Source: Candidatus Sulfotelmatobacter sp. (GTDB lineage Bacteria > Acidobacteriota > Terriglobia > Terriglobales > Acidobacteriaceae). Taken from it: DNA of 49,462 nucleotides. Position numbers and translations under genes: made by a program. Positions 1 to 8,339 of the stretch are shown one piece after another; positions within the stretch are counted from its first letter, which is position 1, and every line of letters begins with the position of its first letter. The stretch is from contig JASHQK010000457.1 of assembly GCA_030039195.1 (NCBI GenBank), positions 1-49,462 on the forward strand. The letters are read 5' to 3'. The notes below the pieces were generated by a model. It saw nothing but the letters and a program-made list of their open reading frames with translations. It ran no database searches and had not been told where the DNA came from.

Positions 1-170
1 CGAGCGATCACGATGACCTCACAGGAAAGCCTCTAACAGCGGAGAAGAGATGAGGGTAATGCAGGGTGATATGGAGAGTCAAAAAGGATGCGATCCAAAC
101 GCGCGATATTGCGAAGCTCCCATGTCTCGCAAAAACGGCGGGAAATGGGACACCCCCATGCGCCACAGAT

Positions 171-881
171 TTACACGCCCGAGGCTCTAGTGGTCGGACG
201 GGAGGAATCTTGGTCCTCGGTCTCGGGATGCACGTTATGTCGGACATCGGAGCCCTGCACCCAGAAGATGACGTCTTCGGCGATGTTGGTGGCGTGATCC
301 GCAACGCGTTCGAGGTTGCGCGCGACCAGCAGCGCATCGAGCGCCTGGCGCACGGCTTCGGGACGCTCGTTCATCGTTTTGACGAGTTGGATGAAGGCGT
401 CGTCACGCATGCGATCGATGACGTTGTCCATTTCGAGCACGGCCTGGGCCAGTTCGACTTTGCCCTCGATGAACGACTCCAGAGCGCGCCGCACCATGGC
501 GCTGACAGCAGTTCCCATGCGCGCGATGTCGACCGGCAGATCGGCCGCGGGAAGCTCGACCATATCCATGACGCGCTCGGCGATGTTCACGGCCTGATCG
601 CCCACGCGTTCAAGATCGGCATTGATCTTGGTGACGGCCAGAATAAAGCGCAGGTCGACGGCCATGGGCTGCTGCATGGCCAGCATGTCGAAAGCGGCTT
701 CGTCGATTTCGCGCTCCGCCTGATTGATCAGGCCCTCGCCTTCCAGCACCATCTGGCAGCGCGTAAGATCGCGGTCAACATAAGCCTGGCGGGCGCGGTC
801 CACGGCCTGCTCCGCCAGTCCTCCCATGCGAAGCAACCGCTGCCGCAAATCGTCAAGCCCGAGCTGAAAGCGGGTACGCAT
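171..881 (-). CDS. phoU: Phosphate transport system regulatory protein PhoU
   Basis: Translation MRTRFQLGLDDLRQRLLRMGGLAEQAVDRA... with the two-repeat helical PhoU pattern (ERVGDQAVNIAERV, ERVADHATNIAEDVIFWVQG). Start trimmed to the internal ATG at 881. Lies directly downstream of pstB. Confidence 0.97.
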   Translation of the reverse strand: MRTRFQLGLDDLRQRLLRMGGLAEQAVDRARQAYVDRDLTRCQMVLEGEGLINQAEREIDEAAFDMLAMQQPMAVDLRFILAVTKINADLERVGDQAVNIAERVMDMVELPAADLPVDIARMGTAVSAMVRRALESFIEGKVELAQAVLEMDNVIDRMRDDAFIQLVKTMNERPEAVRQALDALLVARNLERVADHATNIAEDVIFWVQGSDVRHNVHPETEDQDSSRPTTRASGV

Positions 882-915
882 TGATGCCTTTCTATAACCT
901 AACCAGAATTCTTCC

Positions 916-1053
916 CCGCGGAGACACGGAGGCACGCAGTAGTACATTCAGCACGTCTGTTCCGAGCGGCCATCCTGTTTCGTGGCAACCGGCGGCCCGC
1001 GTCTCCAACGCTAAACCTTGCAAAGTCTTCTCCGCGTCTCAGTGCCTCCGTGG
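916..1053. repeat. Paired inverted GGAGRCACGGAGGCAC-type intergenic repeat
   Basis: ccgcggagacacggaggcac at 916-935 and tccgcgtctcagtgcctccgtgg at 1031-1053 are imperfect inverted copies flanking the phoU-pstB intergenic gap. Confidence 0.6.
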
Positions 1054-1064
1054 TGAGAATCGCC

Positions 1065-1823
1065 TTATCCGAACCTTCCGGTGATGTAATCTTCCGTCTT
1101 CTTGTCGGAAGGTTTGGTGAAAATCTTTTCTGTCTTGTCGAATTCGATCAGCTTGCCCAACAGGAAGAAGCCGGTAAATTCGGCCACGCGCGCAGCCTGC
1201 TGCATGTTGTGCGTGACAATTACGATGGTATACCGCTCCTTGAGCTGAAAAATCAATTCTTCGATTTTGCCGGTAGAGATCGGGTCGAGTGCCGAGCAGG
1301 GTTCGTCCATCAAAAGGACTTCGGGTTCCACAGCCAGAGCGCGCGCGATGCACAAACGCTGCTGCTGGCCTCCGGAAAGGCTCGCGCCCGATTTCTTGTG
1401 CAGGTGATCTTTGACTTCCTCCCACAGCGCCGAGACGGCTAACGACCGCTCGACGACTTCGTTCAGCTTGTGCCGGTTGCGAAAGCCATTCAGCTTCAGC
1501 CCGGACGCCACGTTGTCGTAAATCGACATGGTGGGAAACGGATTGGGCTTCTGAAACACCATGCCGATGCGGCGGCGCAGCTGCGTAGCCGAGGTTCCGT
1601 TGTAGGCGTCGATTTCGCCGATGTGAACTTTACCCTCGACCCGCGCCTCGGGAATTGTTTCATGCATGCGGTTGAGGCAGCGGATGAACGTCGACTTGCC
1701 GCATCCGGAGGGTCCGATCAGCGCGGTGGCGTGATTGGCCGCCACTTTCAGGCTGATATCGTAGAGAGCCTGTCCCTTGCCGTACCAGGCATTCAAATTT
1801 TCGACCTGGATTCCAACACCCAT
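1065..1823 (-). CDS. pstB: Phosphate ABC transporter ATP-binding protein PstB
   Basis: [27 protein letters not shown]..., Walker [10 protein letters not shown], signature [16 protein letters not shown], Walker [13 protein letters not shown]. Start trimmed to ATG at 1823. Confidence 0.98.
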   Translation of the reverse strand: MGVGIQVENLNAWYGKGQALYDISLKVAANHATALIGPSGCGKSTFIRCLNRMHETIPEARVEGKVHIGEIDAYNGTSATQLRRRIGMVFQKPNPFPTMSIYDNVASGLKLNGFRNRHKLNEVVERSLAVSALWEEVKDHLHKKSGASLSGGQQQRLCIARALAVEPEVLLMDEPCSALDPISTGKIEELIFQLKERYTIVIVTHNMQQAARVAEFTGFFLLGKLIEFDKTEKIFTKPSDKKTEDYITGRFG

Positions 1824-1825
1824 AA

Positions 1826-2698
1826 TTATGCCGTCCCAAAGGTACCACGCCGCACGGCGTAGCGAACCGCAGAAACCGCACCTACGATAAGAATGATAAG
1901 AACGAGAGATCCCGCCCACGCCTGGCGATGCCAATCGTCGTACGGAGAATTTGCGTAGACGTATATTTGCAGCGGGAGCGCAGCCGTGGGCTGATTCGGC
2001 TGCAGATTCCAGAATTGATTGCCGAGCGTAGTAAAAAGCAGCGGCGCGGTCTCGCCGGCCACGCGTGCGAAAGCCAGCATGACCCCGGTGATTACACCCG
2101 AGGTCGCCGTGCGCAGGGTGATCGAAAGCGTGGTGCGCCAGCGGGGAACGCCCAATCCATAGGCTGCTTCGCGCAAAGATTGCGGCACCAGCAGCAGCAT
2201 CTCTTCGGTCGTGCGGCTAATGGTGGGAACCATCATGATGGCGAGCGCCGCGCCTCCAGCCAGCGCGGAAAAATGCTTCTGATAGAGCACCACGATGGCG
2301 AAAGCCACGATTCCCATCACGATCGAGGGCACGCCGTTCAAGACATCGGCAGTGAAACGAATGAAGCTGCCCAGACGATTGCGACCGAACTCGGCGAGAT
2401 AGATGCCGGCGCCGATTCCGAACGGCACTCCAATCACGCTGGCAATCCCCAGAATGAGCACCGATCCAACGATGGCGTTGGCCATGCCGCCGCCAGTTTC
2501 GCCCACAGGCCTTGGAGTCTGCGTGAAGAATGCCCAATTCAGCGAAGTCGCGCCCTTATAAACGAGGTCACCGAAAATGGCGATGAGAGGCGCCAACACG
2601 ATCACGACCGTTAGAATCGCGAGGCCGGTCATGAGGTGATCGGTCAGACGGCGGCGCAGGCTGATTTTCGGGACGTGGATTGAACTCATTGTGGCCAT
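1826..2698 (-). CDS. pstA: Phosphate ABC transporter permease PstA
   Basis: [25 protein letters not shown]... multi-TM permease with [16 protein letters not shown] and [11 protein letters not shown]-like EAA region; in the pst operon between pstC and pstB. Start could also be 2689. Confidence 0.95.
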   Translation of the reverse strand: MATMSSIHVPKISLRRRLTDHLMTGLAILTVVIVLAPLIAIFGDLVYKGATSLNWAFFTQTPRPVGETGGGMANAIVGSVLILGIASVIGVPFGIGAGIYLAEFGRNRLGSFIRFTADVLNGVPSIVMGIVAFAIVVLYQKHFSALAGGAALAIMMVPTISRTTEEMLLLVPQSLREAAYGLGVPRWRTTLSITLRTATSGVITGVMLAFARVAGETAPLLFTTLGNQFWNLQPNQPTAALPLQIYVYANSPYDDWHRQAWAGSLVLIILIVGAVSAVRYAVRRGTFGTA

Positions 2699-2699
2699 C

Positions 2700-3734
2700 T
2701 CAGGCAGTGCCTCGAACCGGCTGGCCGCGGGTAACAGACCAAACCAGGAGTCGCGCCAACGCATTCACCACGATCGTAACCAGAAACAGGGCCAGTCCGA
2801 TCTCGATCAGAGCTGACAGATACACATCGCCGGTAGCCTCGCTGAATTCATTGGCCAGCACGCTGGCCATGGTGTAGCCGGGAGCCAGCAGCGATTGGAC
2901 GATGTGCGGGCTGTTCCCGATTACCATGGTGACCGCCATGGTTTCGCCCAGCGCGCGGCCGAGTCCTAGAATGATCGCGCCCACGATTCCGGCGCGGGCA
3001 TTTCTCAGCACGCCGATGCGAATCATCTCCCAGCGCGTCGCGCCCAAAGCCAGCACGGCCTCGCGCTGATGCTGCGGCACCACCGCCAGGACTTCCCGGG
3101 TGATCGAAGAGATGATGGGGATGATCATGATGGCGAGAATGATGCCTGCGGCGAGCATGGAGTATCCGAAGAAGGGGCCGGTAAACAATCCCGTCCAGCC
3201 TAGCGTCTTCGAGAGAAGCGGCGCGACGTATTGAATCAGGATCGGCACCAGCACGAACATCGCCCATAACCCGTAAATCACGCTGGGGATGGCGGCCAGC
3301 AATTCCACGAAGAACGACAGCGGCCCGCGGAACTTCTTGGGGCACATCTCGGTGGTGAATACGGCTACGCCGACGGAAAGCGGGACGGCGATGATCAGTG
3401 CCACCAGCGATGAAACCAGAGTGCCGTAGATGAAGGGCAACGCGCCGAACTGCTCGCTGACCGGATCCCAATCGCTGGCGGCAAAGAACTTCCAGCCGAA
3501 AGCGTGCCAGGAGAGCCCGGAACGCAGCACCAATTCGTAGACGATGAGAGCGAGTACACCGAGAACGGCGAATCCGCTGGCGGTGATGATGATGGCAAAA
3601 ATGCGATCGGGAACTTCGCCCGCCGAAACCCGCATCAGGCGGAGTGGAACTACTGCCGGTACGGACTTAAGCTTCGCTCCCTCCACAGGTTGTGCGCCGG
3701 GCATATCGGGCCGTGGGAATGCGGGGTTGGCCAT
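2700..3734 (-). CDS. pstC: Phosphate ABC transporter permease PstC
   Basis: MANPAFPRPDMPGAQP... permease; LALGATRWEMIRIGVLRNARAGIVGAIILGLGRALGETMAVTMVIGN is typical of PstC. GGAGG SD upstream. Confidence 0.96.
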   Translation of the reverse strand: MANPAFPRPDMPGAQPVEGAKLKSVPAVVPLRLMRVSAGEVPDRIFAIIITASGFAVLGVLALIVYELVLRSGLSWHAFGWKFFAASDWDPVSEQFGALPFIYGTLVSSLVALIIAVPLSVGVAVFTTEMCPKKFRGPLSFFVELLAAIPSVIYGLWAMFVLVPILIQYVAPLLSKTLGWTGLFTGPFFGYSMLAAGIILAIMIIPIISSITREVLAVVPQHQREAVLALGATRWEMIRIGVLRNARAGIVGAIILGLGRALGETMAVTMVIGNSPHIVQSLLAPGYTMASVLANEFSEATGDVYLSALIEIGLALFLVTIVVNALARLLVWSVTRGQPVRGTA

Positions 3735-3745
3735 TCGCCTCCAAG

Positions 3746-3776
3746 TTAACAGAGGCGTGTTACAAAATTGTTAAAA
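3746..3776 (-). promoter_or_regulatory. Candidate Pho box plus -10 for pstC
   Basis: On the minus strand TTTTAAC-AATT-TTGTAAC (3776-3759) is a 7-4-7 direct repeat with 11-bp period, then 7 nt, then TGTTAA (3751-3746). Same layout as the site upstream of pstS. Confidence 0.6.
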
Positions 3777-3785
3777 GACATGCCC

Positions 3786-3812
3786 GGTACTGTCCTAGTT
3801 TAGGACAGTACC
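3786..3812. repeat. 27-bp perfect palindrome with 3-nt centre, flanked by 8-bp direct repeats
   Basis: ggtactgtccta-gtt-taggacagtacc; flanks acatgccc at 3778-3785 and acatgccc at 3813-3820. Confidence 0.9.
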
Positions 3813-3921
3813 ACATGCCCACGCAATTCGCTTCGCGAAGGGCTGCGCAAGCCCCCACGCAAACGCGGTGACGAGTGGGTAGATCGCATGTACACTGTGA
3901 GGCTCATCCTCGTTCTGCTCC

Positions 3922-5451
3922 ATGCCCACCTTCGCTGCCGTCGACATCGGTTCGAATTCGGTTCGCTTGAAGATTGCGCGGCTGCAAGCGGGTCGCCTGC
4001 ACCCTCTGCATGAAGATCGCGAGGTCACACGTCTCGGCGAGGGCGTGTTTCGCTCGGGATTTCTGACGCCGGAGTCGATGGCAGAGACGATCAAGGTGCT
4101 GCGCCGTTTCCATCGCAGTGCGCAACAGATCGGCATCGACAGCGTCCGGGCTGTGGCGACCAGCGCGTTGCGTGACGCGCGCAATTCCCAAGCCTTTCAG
4201 GAATGGGTGCGCTCGGCCACGGGATGGAGGGTTGAGATCATTTCAGGCATGGAAGAAGCGCGGCTGATTCATCTCGGCCTGGTTTCGATAGCTCGAGTGG
4301 ATCGCGCGACGACGCTGATGATCGACTTAGGCGGCGGCAGCTGCGAGCTGACCGTAACGCGGGACGGACACATTCGCGACGCGGTGAGTTTACCGCTGGG
4401 CGCGGTTCGGCTTACGGATGAATTTTTGCGCCATGATCCGTCGCGCAAAGGGGAACTCAAGCGTCTCGGCGGCTTCGTCGCGCGCGAGGTGAACCGGATT
4501 GCGAACCGCATTGGAGCAGCCCGGGTGAAAAACGTGATTGCAACCTCCGGCACGGCGGCGGCTCTGGCCACGGCGGCCGCGCACCTCCGTCGCAGAAAAA
4601 CGCGCAACCGCCATCTCGTAACACGCGTGGAAATGGCTCGCCTGACGAAGCGGCTGGCTCGGCTGCCGGTTGCGGAACGGCGCGAGATCCAAGGCATCGG
4701 GCCGCGGCGCGCCGAGATTATTGTGGCTGGCGCTACCGTCTATCGCGAATTGCTGGAACGTCTCCACCTGACGGGCTTCCGCTATTCCCCGCTGGGGTTG
4801 AGAGACGGAATTCTCGCCCAGATGGCGGCGGATTACGATCGCAGCACCCGCTCCGGGCGCCAGATCGAATCCGAACGCTGGGAATCGATTCTGAACGCCG
4901 TTGATCACTACCATGTGGAACGCAAGCATGCGCTCGATGTGCGCGAGTCCGCCATGCTGCTGTTTGCCCGCCTGCGCTCCCTGCACCGCCTGCCACCGGA
5001 ATACCGCGAGTGGCTCTCGGCGGCGGCGATGCTGTATGAAGTCGGCGACTACGTGAATCGCAACGGCCATCATCGCCACACGCACTACATCATTTCCAAT
5101 TCTGAAATTCTCGGCTACACCCCGCAGCAGCGCCGGCTCATCGCCGCCATCGCGCGCTATCTGGGAAAATCACGGCCCACGGTGGAAGACGGCCCCATCA
5201 AATTGATCGATCCTGCCGACCGGGTACCGGTGCAGAAAGCGATTCTGCTGCTGCGTTTGGCCCGTGCCTTGAATCTCGGGCGGAGCCGCGCCGTGCGCCA
5301 GGTGCGCATTGGAATGCGCTCAGCGGAAGTCATGTTGACCCTGATTCCGCGGCGCAACCTGGGAGTGGATCTGGAATTGTGGGCGATCGAAAAAGAGCGG
5401 GACTATTTCCTGGAAGTCTTCGGGCGCGAACTTTCCACCGCAGTCTCGTGA
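3922..5451 (+). CDS. ppx: Exopolyphosphatase / Ppx-GppA family phosphatase with C-terminal HD-like domain
   Basis: MPTFAAVDIGSNSVRLKIARL..., DLGGGSCELTV, TSGTAAAL motifs of Ppx/GppA; C-terminal HHRHTHYIISNSEILGYTPQQRRLIAAIARYLGKSRP. Confidence 0.93.
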   Translation: MPTFAAVDIGSNSVRLKIARLQAGRLHPLHEDREVTRLGEGVFRSGFLTPESMAETIKVLRRFHRSAQQIGIDSVRAVATSALRDARNSQAFQEWVRSATGWRVEIISGMEEARLIHLGLVSIARVDRATTLMIDLGGGSCELTVTRDGHIRDAVSLPLGAVRLTDEFLRHDPSRKGELKRLGGFVAREVNRIANRIGAARVKNVIATSGTAAALATAAAHLRRRKTRNRHLVTRVEMARLTKRLARLPVAERREIQGIGPRRAEIIVAGATVYRELLERLHLTGFRYSPLGLRDGILAQMAADYDRSTRSGRQIESERWESILNAVDHYHVERKHALDVRESAMLLFARLRSLHRLPPEYREWLSAAAMLYEVGDYVNRNGHHRHTHYIISNSEILGYTPQQRRLIAAIARYLGKSRPTVEDGPIKLIDPADRVPVQKAILLLRLARALNLGRSRAVRQVRIGMRSAEVMLTLIPRRNLGVDLELWAIEKERDYFLEVFGRELSTAVS

Positions 5452-5933
5452 AGCGTGCGCAATACTTTCGGAGTGAGGCACCACTGCAGCGTGCCGGAAG
5501 TGCGCCGCATTTCGACTTTTGCCACCGCGCCTTTTTTCAGCTCCAGAGACGCTTCGCAGCCGGAGTCGCAGATCACCGCTCCCAGGAATTGGCTCAGGTT
5601 GGGATTGTGTCCGACGACCATGATCGCTTCCTGGCGGGAGTATTTTTCGAGCAGCTTGCGGAAATCGGCGAGTCCGGCTTCGGGGCGCAGTCCGTTTTCG
5701 AGTTGTATTTTGCCTTCGTAGCCCAGTTCATTGCCCACCAGCGATGCGGTTTGAGTGGAGCGCTTCAGCGGGCTCGAAACAATCATCTCCACCTGCACGT
5801 CGAGCGCGGTGAGGGCGCGGCCGATGTAGCCGCACTGGTCGATTCCTTCCTTGTCGAGCGCGCGCTTCTCGTCTTTTTTCGGATTGGCGAAGTGTTCGCC
5901 GGCGCTGGCGTGACGCAAGAAGTAGAGAATCAT
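5403..5933 (-). CDS. sixA: Phosphohistidine phosphatase SixA-like
   Basis: MILYFLRHASAGEHF... (RHG motif LRHASAG), VSSPLKRSTQTASLV, MVVGHNPNLSQFL; 6 nt downstream of the ppk1 stop. Confidence 0.92.
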   Translation of the reverse strand: MILYFLRHASAGEHFANPKKDEKRALDKEGIDQCGYIGRALTALDVQVEMIVSSPLKRSTQTASLVGNELGYEGKIQLENGLRPEAGLADFRKLLEKYSRQEAIMVVGHNPNLSQFLGAVICDSGCEASLELKKGAVAKVEMRRTSGTLQWCLTPKVLRTLHETAVESSRPKTSRK

Positions 5934-5939
5934 TCGGGC

Positions 5940-8105
5940 TTACCGTTCCCTTCCCGCCAAGACTCGCGGCCGGCGGCGGCGCGCTGGAACAGGCGCGGGC
6001 GGCAGTGCCGGGGCCTTCCCTTCCGCCACGGCGATGAGGAAATCCTGGGAGTTGAAAGCGGCCGCGCCGATCGGAGGACGCCGATTGCGTTTCCCGCGCA
6101 AAGGCTGCCAGGCGCGGATGTAGGTCGCGTCGGGCAACAGGATTCGCGCCTTGCGGTTATCGGCGAGATAGGCATCGAGGATCTCGCGGTGCACGCGCTC
6201 GCGCAGCACTTCATCGCGCAAGGGCAGCAGGACCTCCACGCGTTCGTATAAATTCCGGGGCATCCAGTCGGCGCTGCCCATGTAGATCTCTTCCTCGCCG
6301 CCGTTGGCAAAATAATAGATGCGGCTGTGCTCGAGAAAGCGGCCGACGATGCTGCGCACGCGGATGTTGTCGCTCACCCCGCGCACGCCCGGCCGCAACG
6401 CGCAGATGCCGCGCACGATCAGGTCGATCTGCACTCCCGCCTGCGAGGCGCGGTAAAGGGCCTGCACGATTTTCTTATCGAGCAGCGCATTCATCTTGGC
6501 AATGATGTGCGCCTCTCTTCCCTCGCGGGCATGCTCGATTTCGCGGTCGATCAGCGCAGCGGTCTTCTCCGCCAAATCGAGCGGCGCTACCAGCAACGGC
6601 TCGTAGCTGGGATTTTCCGCGTAGGCGGTGAGAAAACTGAACACGTCGTGCACTGCGCGCGTGGTTTCCGGATTGGCGGTGAACAGACTCAGGTCGGTAT
6701 AAATGCGGGCCGTACTGGCGTTGTAATTGCCCGTGCCGATGTGGGCGTAGCTGCGCGTCACCCCATCGGGATCGCGCCGCACCAGCAGCGACAGCTTGCA
6801 ATGCGTCTTCAGGCCGACGAGCCCATGGAAGACCTGCACGCCGGCATCTTCGAGATCGCGCGCCCAACGGATGTTGGAAGCCTCGTCGAAGCGGGCTTTC
6901 AATTCCACGACTGCGGTCACTTCCTTGCGCGATGCGGCATCGATCAAGGACGGCACGATCAGCGAATGCTCGCTGGTGCGATACAGCGTCTGCTTCATGG
7001 AAAGGACGCGATCGTCCTCGGCCGCCGATTCGATGAACGAGACCACCGCGTCGTAAGAATCGTAAGGATGATGCAGCAGAATGTCGTGGGTGCGAAGCTC
7101 TTCGAACAGGTCTTTCGATTTTGAAGTCAGGCGCAATTCGCGGGCGGAAAATGGCTTGTATTTCAGGTCGGGCCGCTCCACCTGCTCGTAGACGTTGAAC
7201 AGACGCAGCAAGTTGACCGGTCCTTTGACCGGAAACACCTGCCAGGGATCGAGCTCAAAGACGCTGCGCAGGCGCTCGATAATTTCCGGATCGGCGTCGA
7301 CTTCAATCTCCAGGCGCACCGCGTCGCCCTTGCGTCGGTTGTGCAGTTCCGTGCGGACCGATTCCAACAGGCTGCGCGCTTCTTCTTCGGCAAGATAAAG
7401 ATTGCTGTTGCGCGTCACGCGAAATGGCGTAGAAGAAACGATGTCATAGCCGTGATACATGTGTTGGGCGTGGTGCGCGACGAGATCAGCGAGGAAAATA
7501 AAATCGGCTGTGCCTTGCGAGGGCAGGCGCACCAACCGCGGCAAGACGCGGGGAACGGAAACGACTCCCGTATAGGTCAAGGCCGAACGACGGCGCCGGC
7601 GTAGAAGGAACCCCATACACAGCGCCTTGTTGATGACGCGGGGAAAGGGATGCGCCGGATCCACCGTCACGGGCGTCAGCAGCGGATCGAGTTCGCGTTC
7701 GCAATATTCGTCGACGAAGCGCAGGCCCGCGGCATCGAGTTCGTTCAGGCTCAAGACGCGAATTCCATTGGACGCCAGCGCCGGACGGAGCCGCTCATTC
7801 CAGCAGTCGTACTGGTCGTCGACGAACTCATGCGTCAGCTTGTTCAGTACATCGCGCTTTTCCGTCAGAGTCAGGCCATCGGGACTGGCGTCGTTTACGC
7901 CGTCTTCGATCTGCTGCATCATGCCGGCCACGCGGATTTCAAAGAACTCGTCGAGATTGCTGGCGGAAATCGACAGGAACTTCAGCCGTTCCAGAAGCGG
8001 GTTGCCCTCGTCCTCGGCTTCCTCGAGCACACGGCGGTTGAAAGCCATCCAGGAAGTGTCGCGGTTGAGGAAATATTTGGGATTATCCAGCGAAATACGT
8101 GCCAT
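5940..8105 (-). CDS. ppk1: Polyphosphate kinase 1
   Basis: YFLNRDTSWMAFNRRVLEEAEDEGNPLLERLKFLSISASNLDEFFEIRVAG; YAHIGTGNYNASTARIYTDLSLFTAN; GSADWMPRNLYERVEVLLPL. Confidence 0.98.
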   Translation of the reverse strand: MARISLDNPKYFLNRDTSWMAFNRRVLEEAEDEGNPLLERLKFLSISASNLDEFFEIRVAGMMQQIEDGVNDASPDGLTLTEKRDVLNKLTHEFVDDQYDCWNERLRPALASNGIRVLSLNELDAAGLRFVDEYCERELDPLLTPVTVDPAHPFPRVINKALCMGFLLRRRRRSALTYTGVVSVPRVLPRLVRLPSQGTADFIFLADLVAHHAQHMYHGYDIVSSTPFRVTRNSNLYLAEEEARSLLESVRTELHNRRKGDAVRLEIEVDADPEIIERLRSVFELDPWQVFPVKGPVNLLRLFNVYEQVERPDLKYKPFSARELRLTSKSKDLFEELRTHDILLHHPYDSYDAVVSFIESAAEDDRVLSMKQTLYRTSEHSLIVPSLIDAASRKEVTAVVELKARFDEASNIRWARDLEDAGVQVFHGLVGLKTHCKLSLLVRRDPDGVTRSYAHIGTGNYNASTARIYTDLSLFTANPETTRAVHDVFSFLTAYAENPSYEPLLVAPLDLAEKTAALIDREIEHAREGREAHIIAKMNALLDKKIVQALYRASQAGVQIDLIVRGICALRPGVRGVSDNIRVRSIVGRFLEHSRIYYFANGGEEEIYMGSADWMPRNLYERVEVLLPLRDEVLRERVHREILDAYLADNRKARILLPDATYIRAWQPLRGKRNRRPPIGAAAFNSQDFLIAVAEGKAPALPPAPVPARRRRPRVLAGRER

Positions 8106-8339
8106 AGCCGCCGCGTGCTAACAGCTTTTTGTAGCGATTGAGTTTGAACCGTGGGGTGACCGTTCCCGCACAGATACTGGAGCCCAGTATAGACCATTCC
8201 AGCCCCGCACGCGCGGAGCGGGGGGATCACCATGCTCACGAACAGCGAGCAGCAAAATCGGCATCTGGATCGTGAGTGCGATCCAGATGCCGCGACACTT
8301 GCGAAGTACTGCTTCCTACCCTTCGGCTTCCGCCCGCTC

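Noticed and set aside
66-884. 272-aa plus-strand ORF
   Set aside because: Antisense to phoU; no family resemblance.
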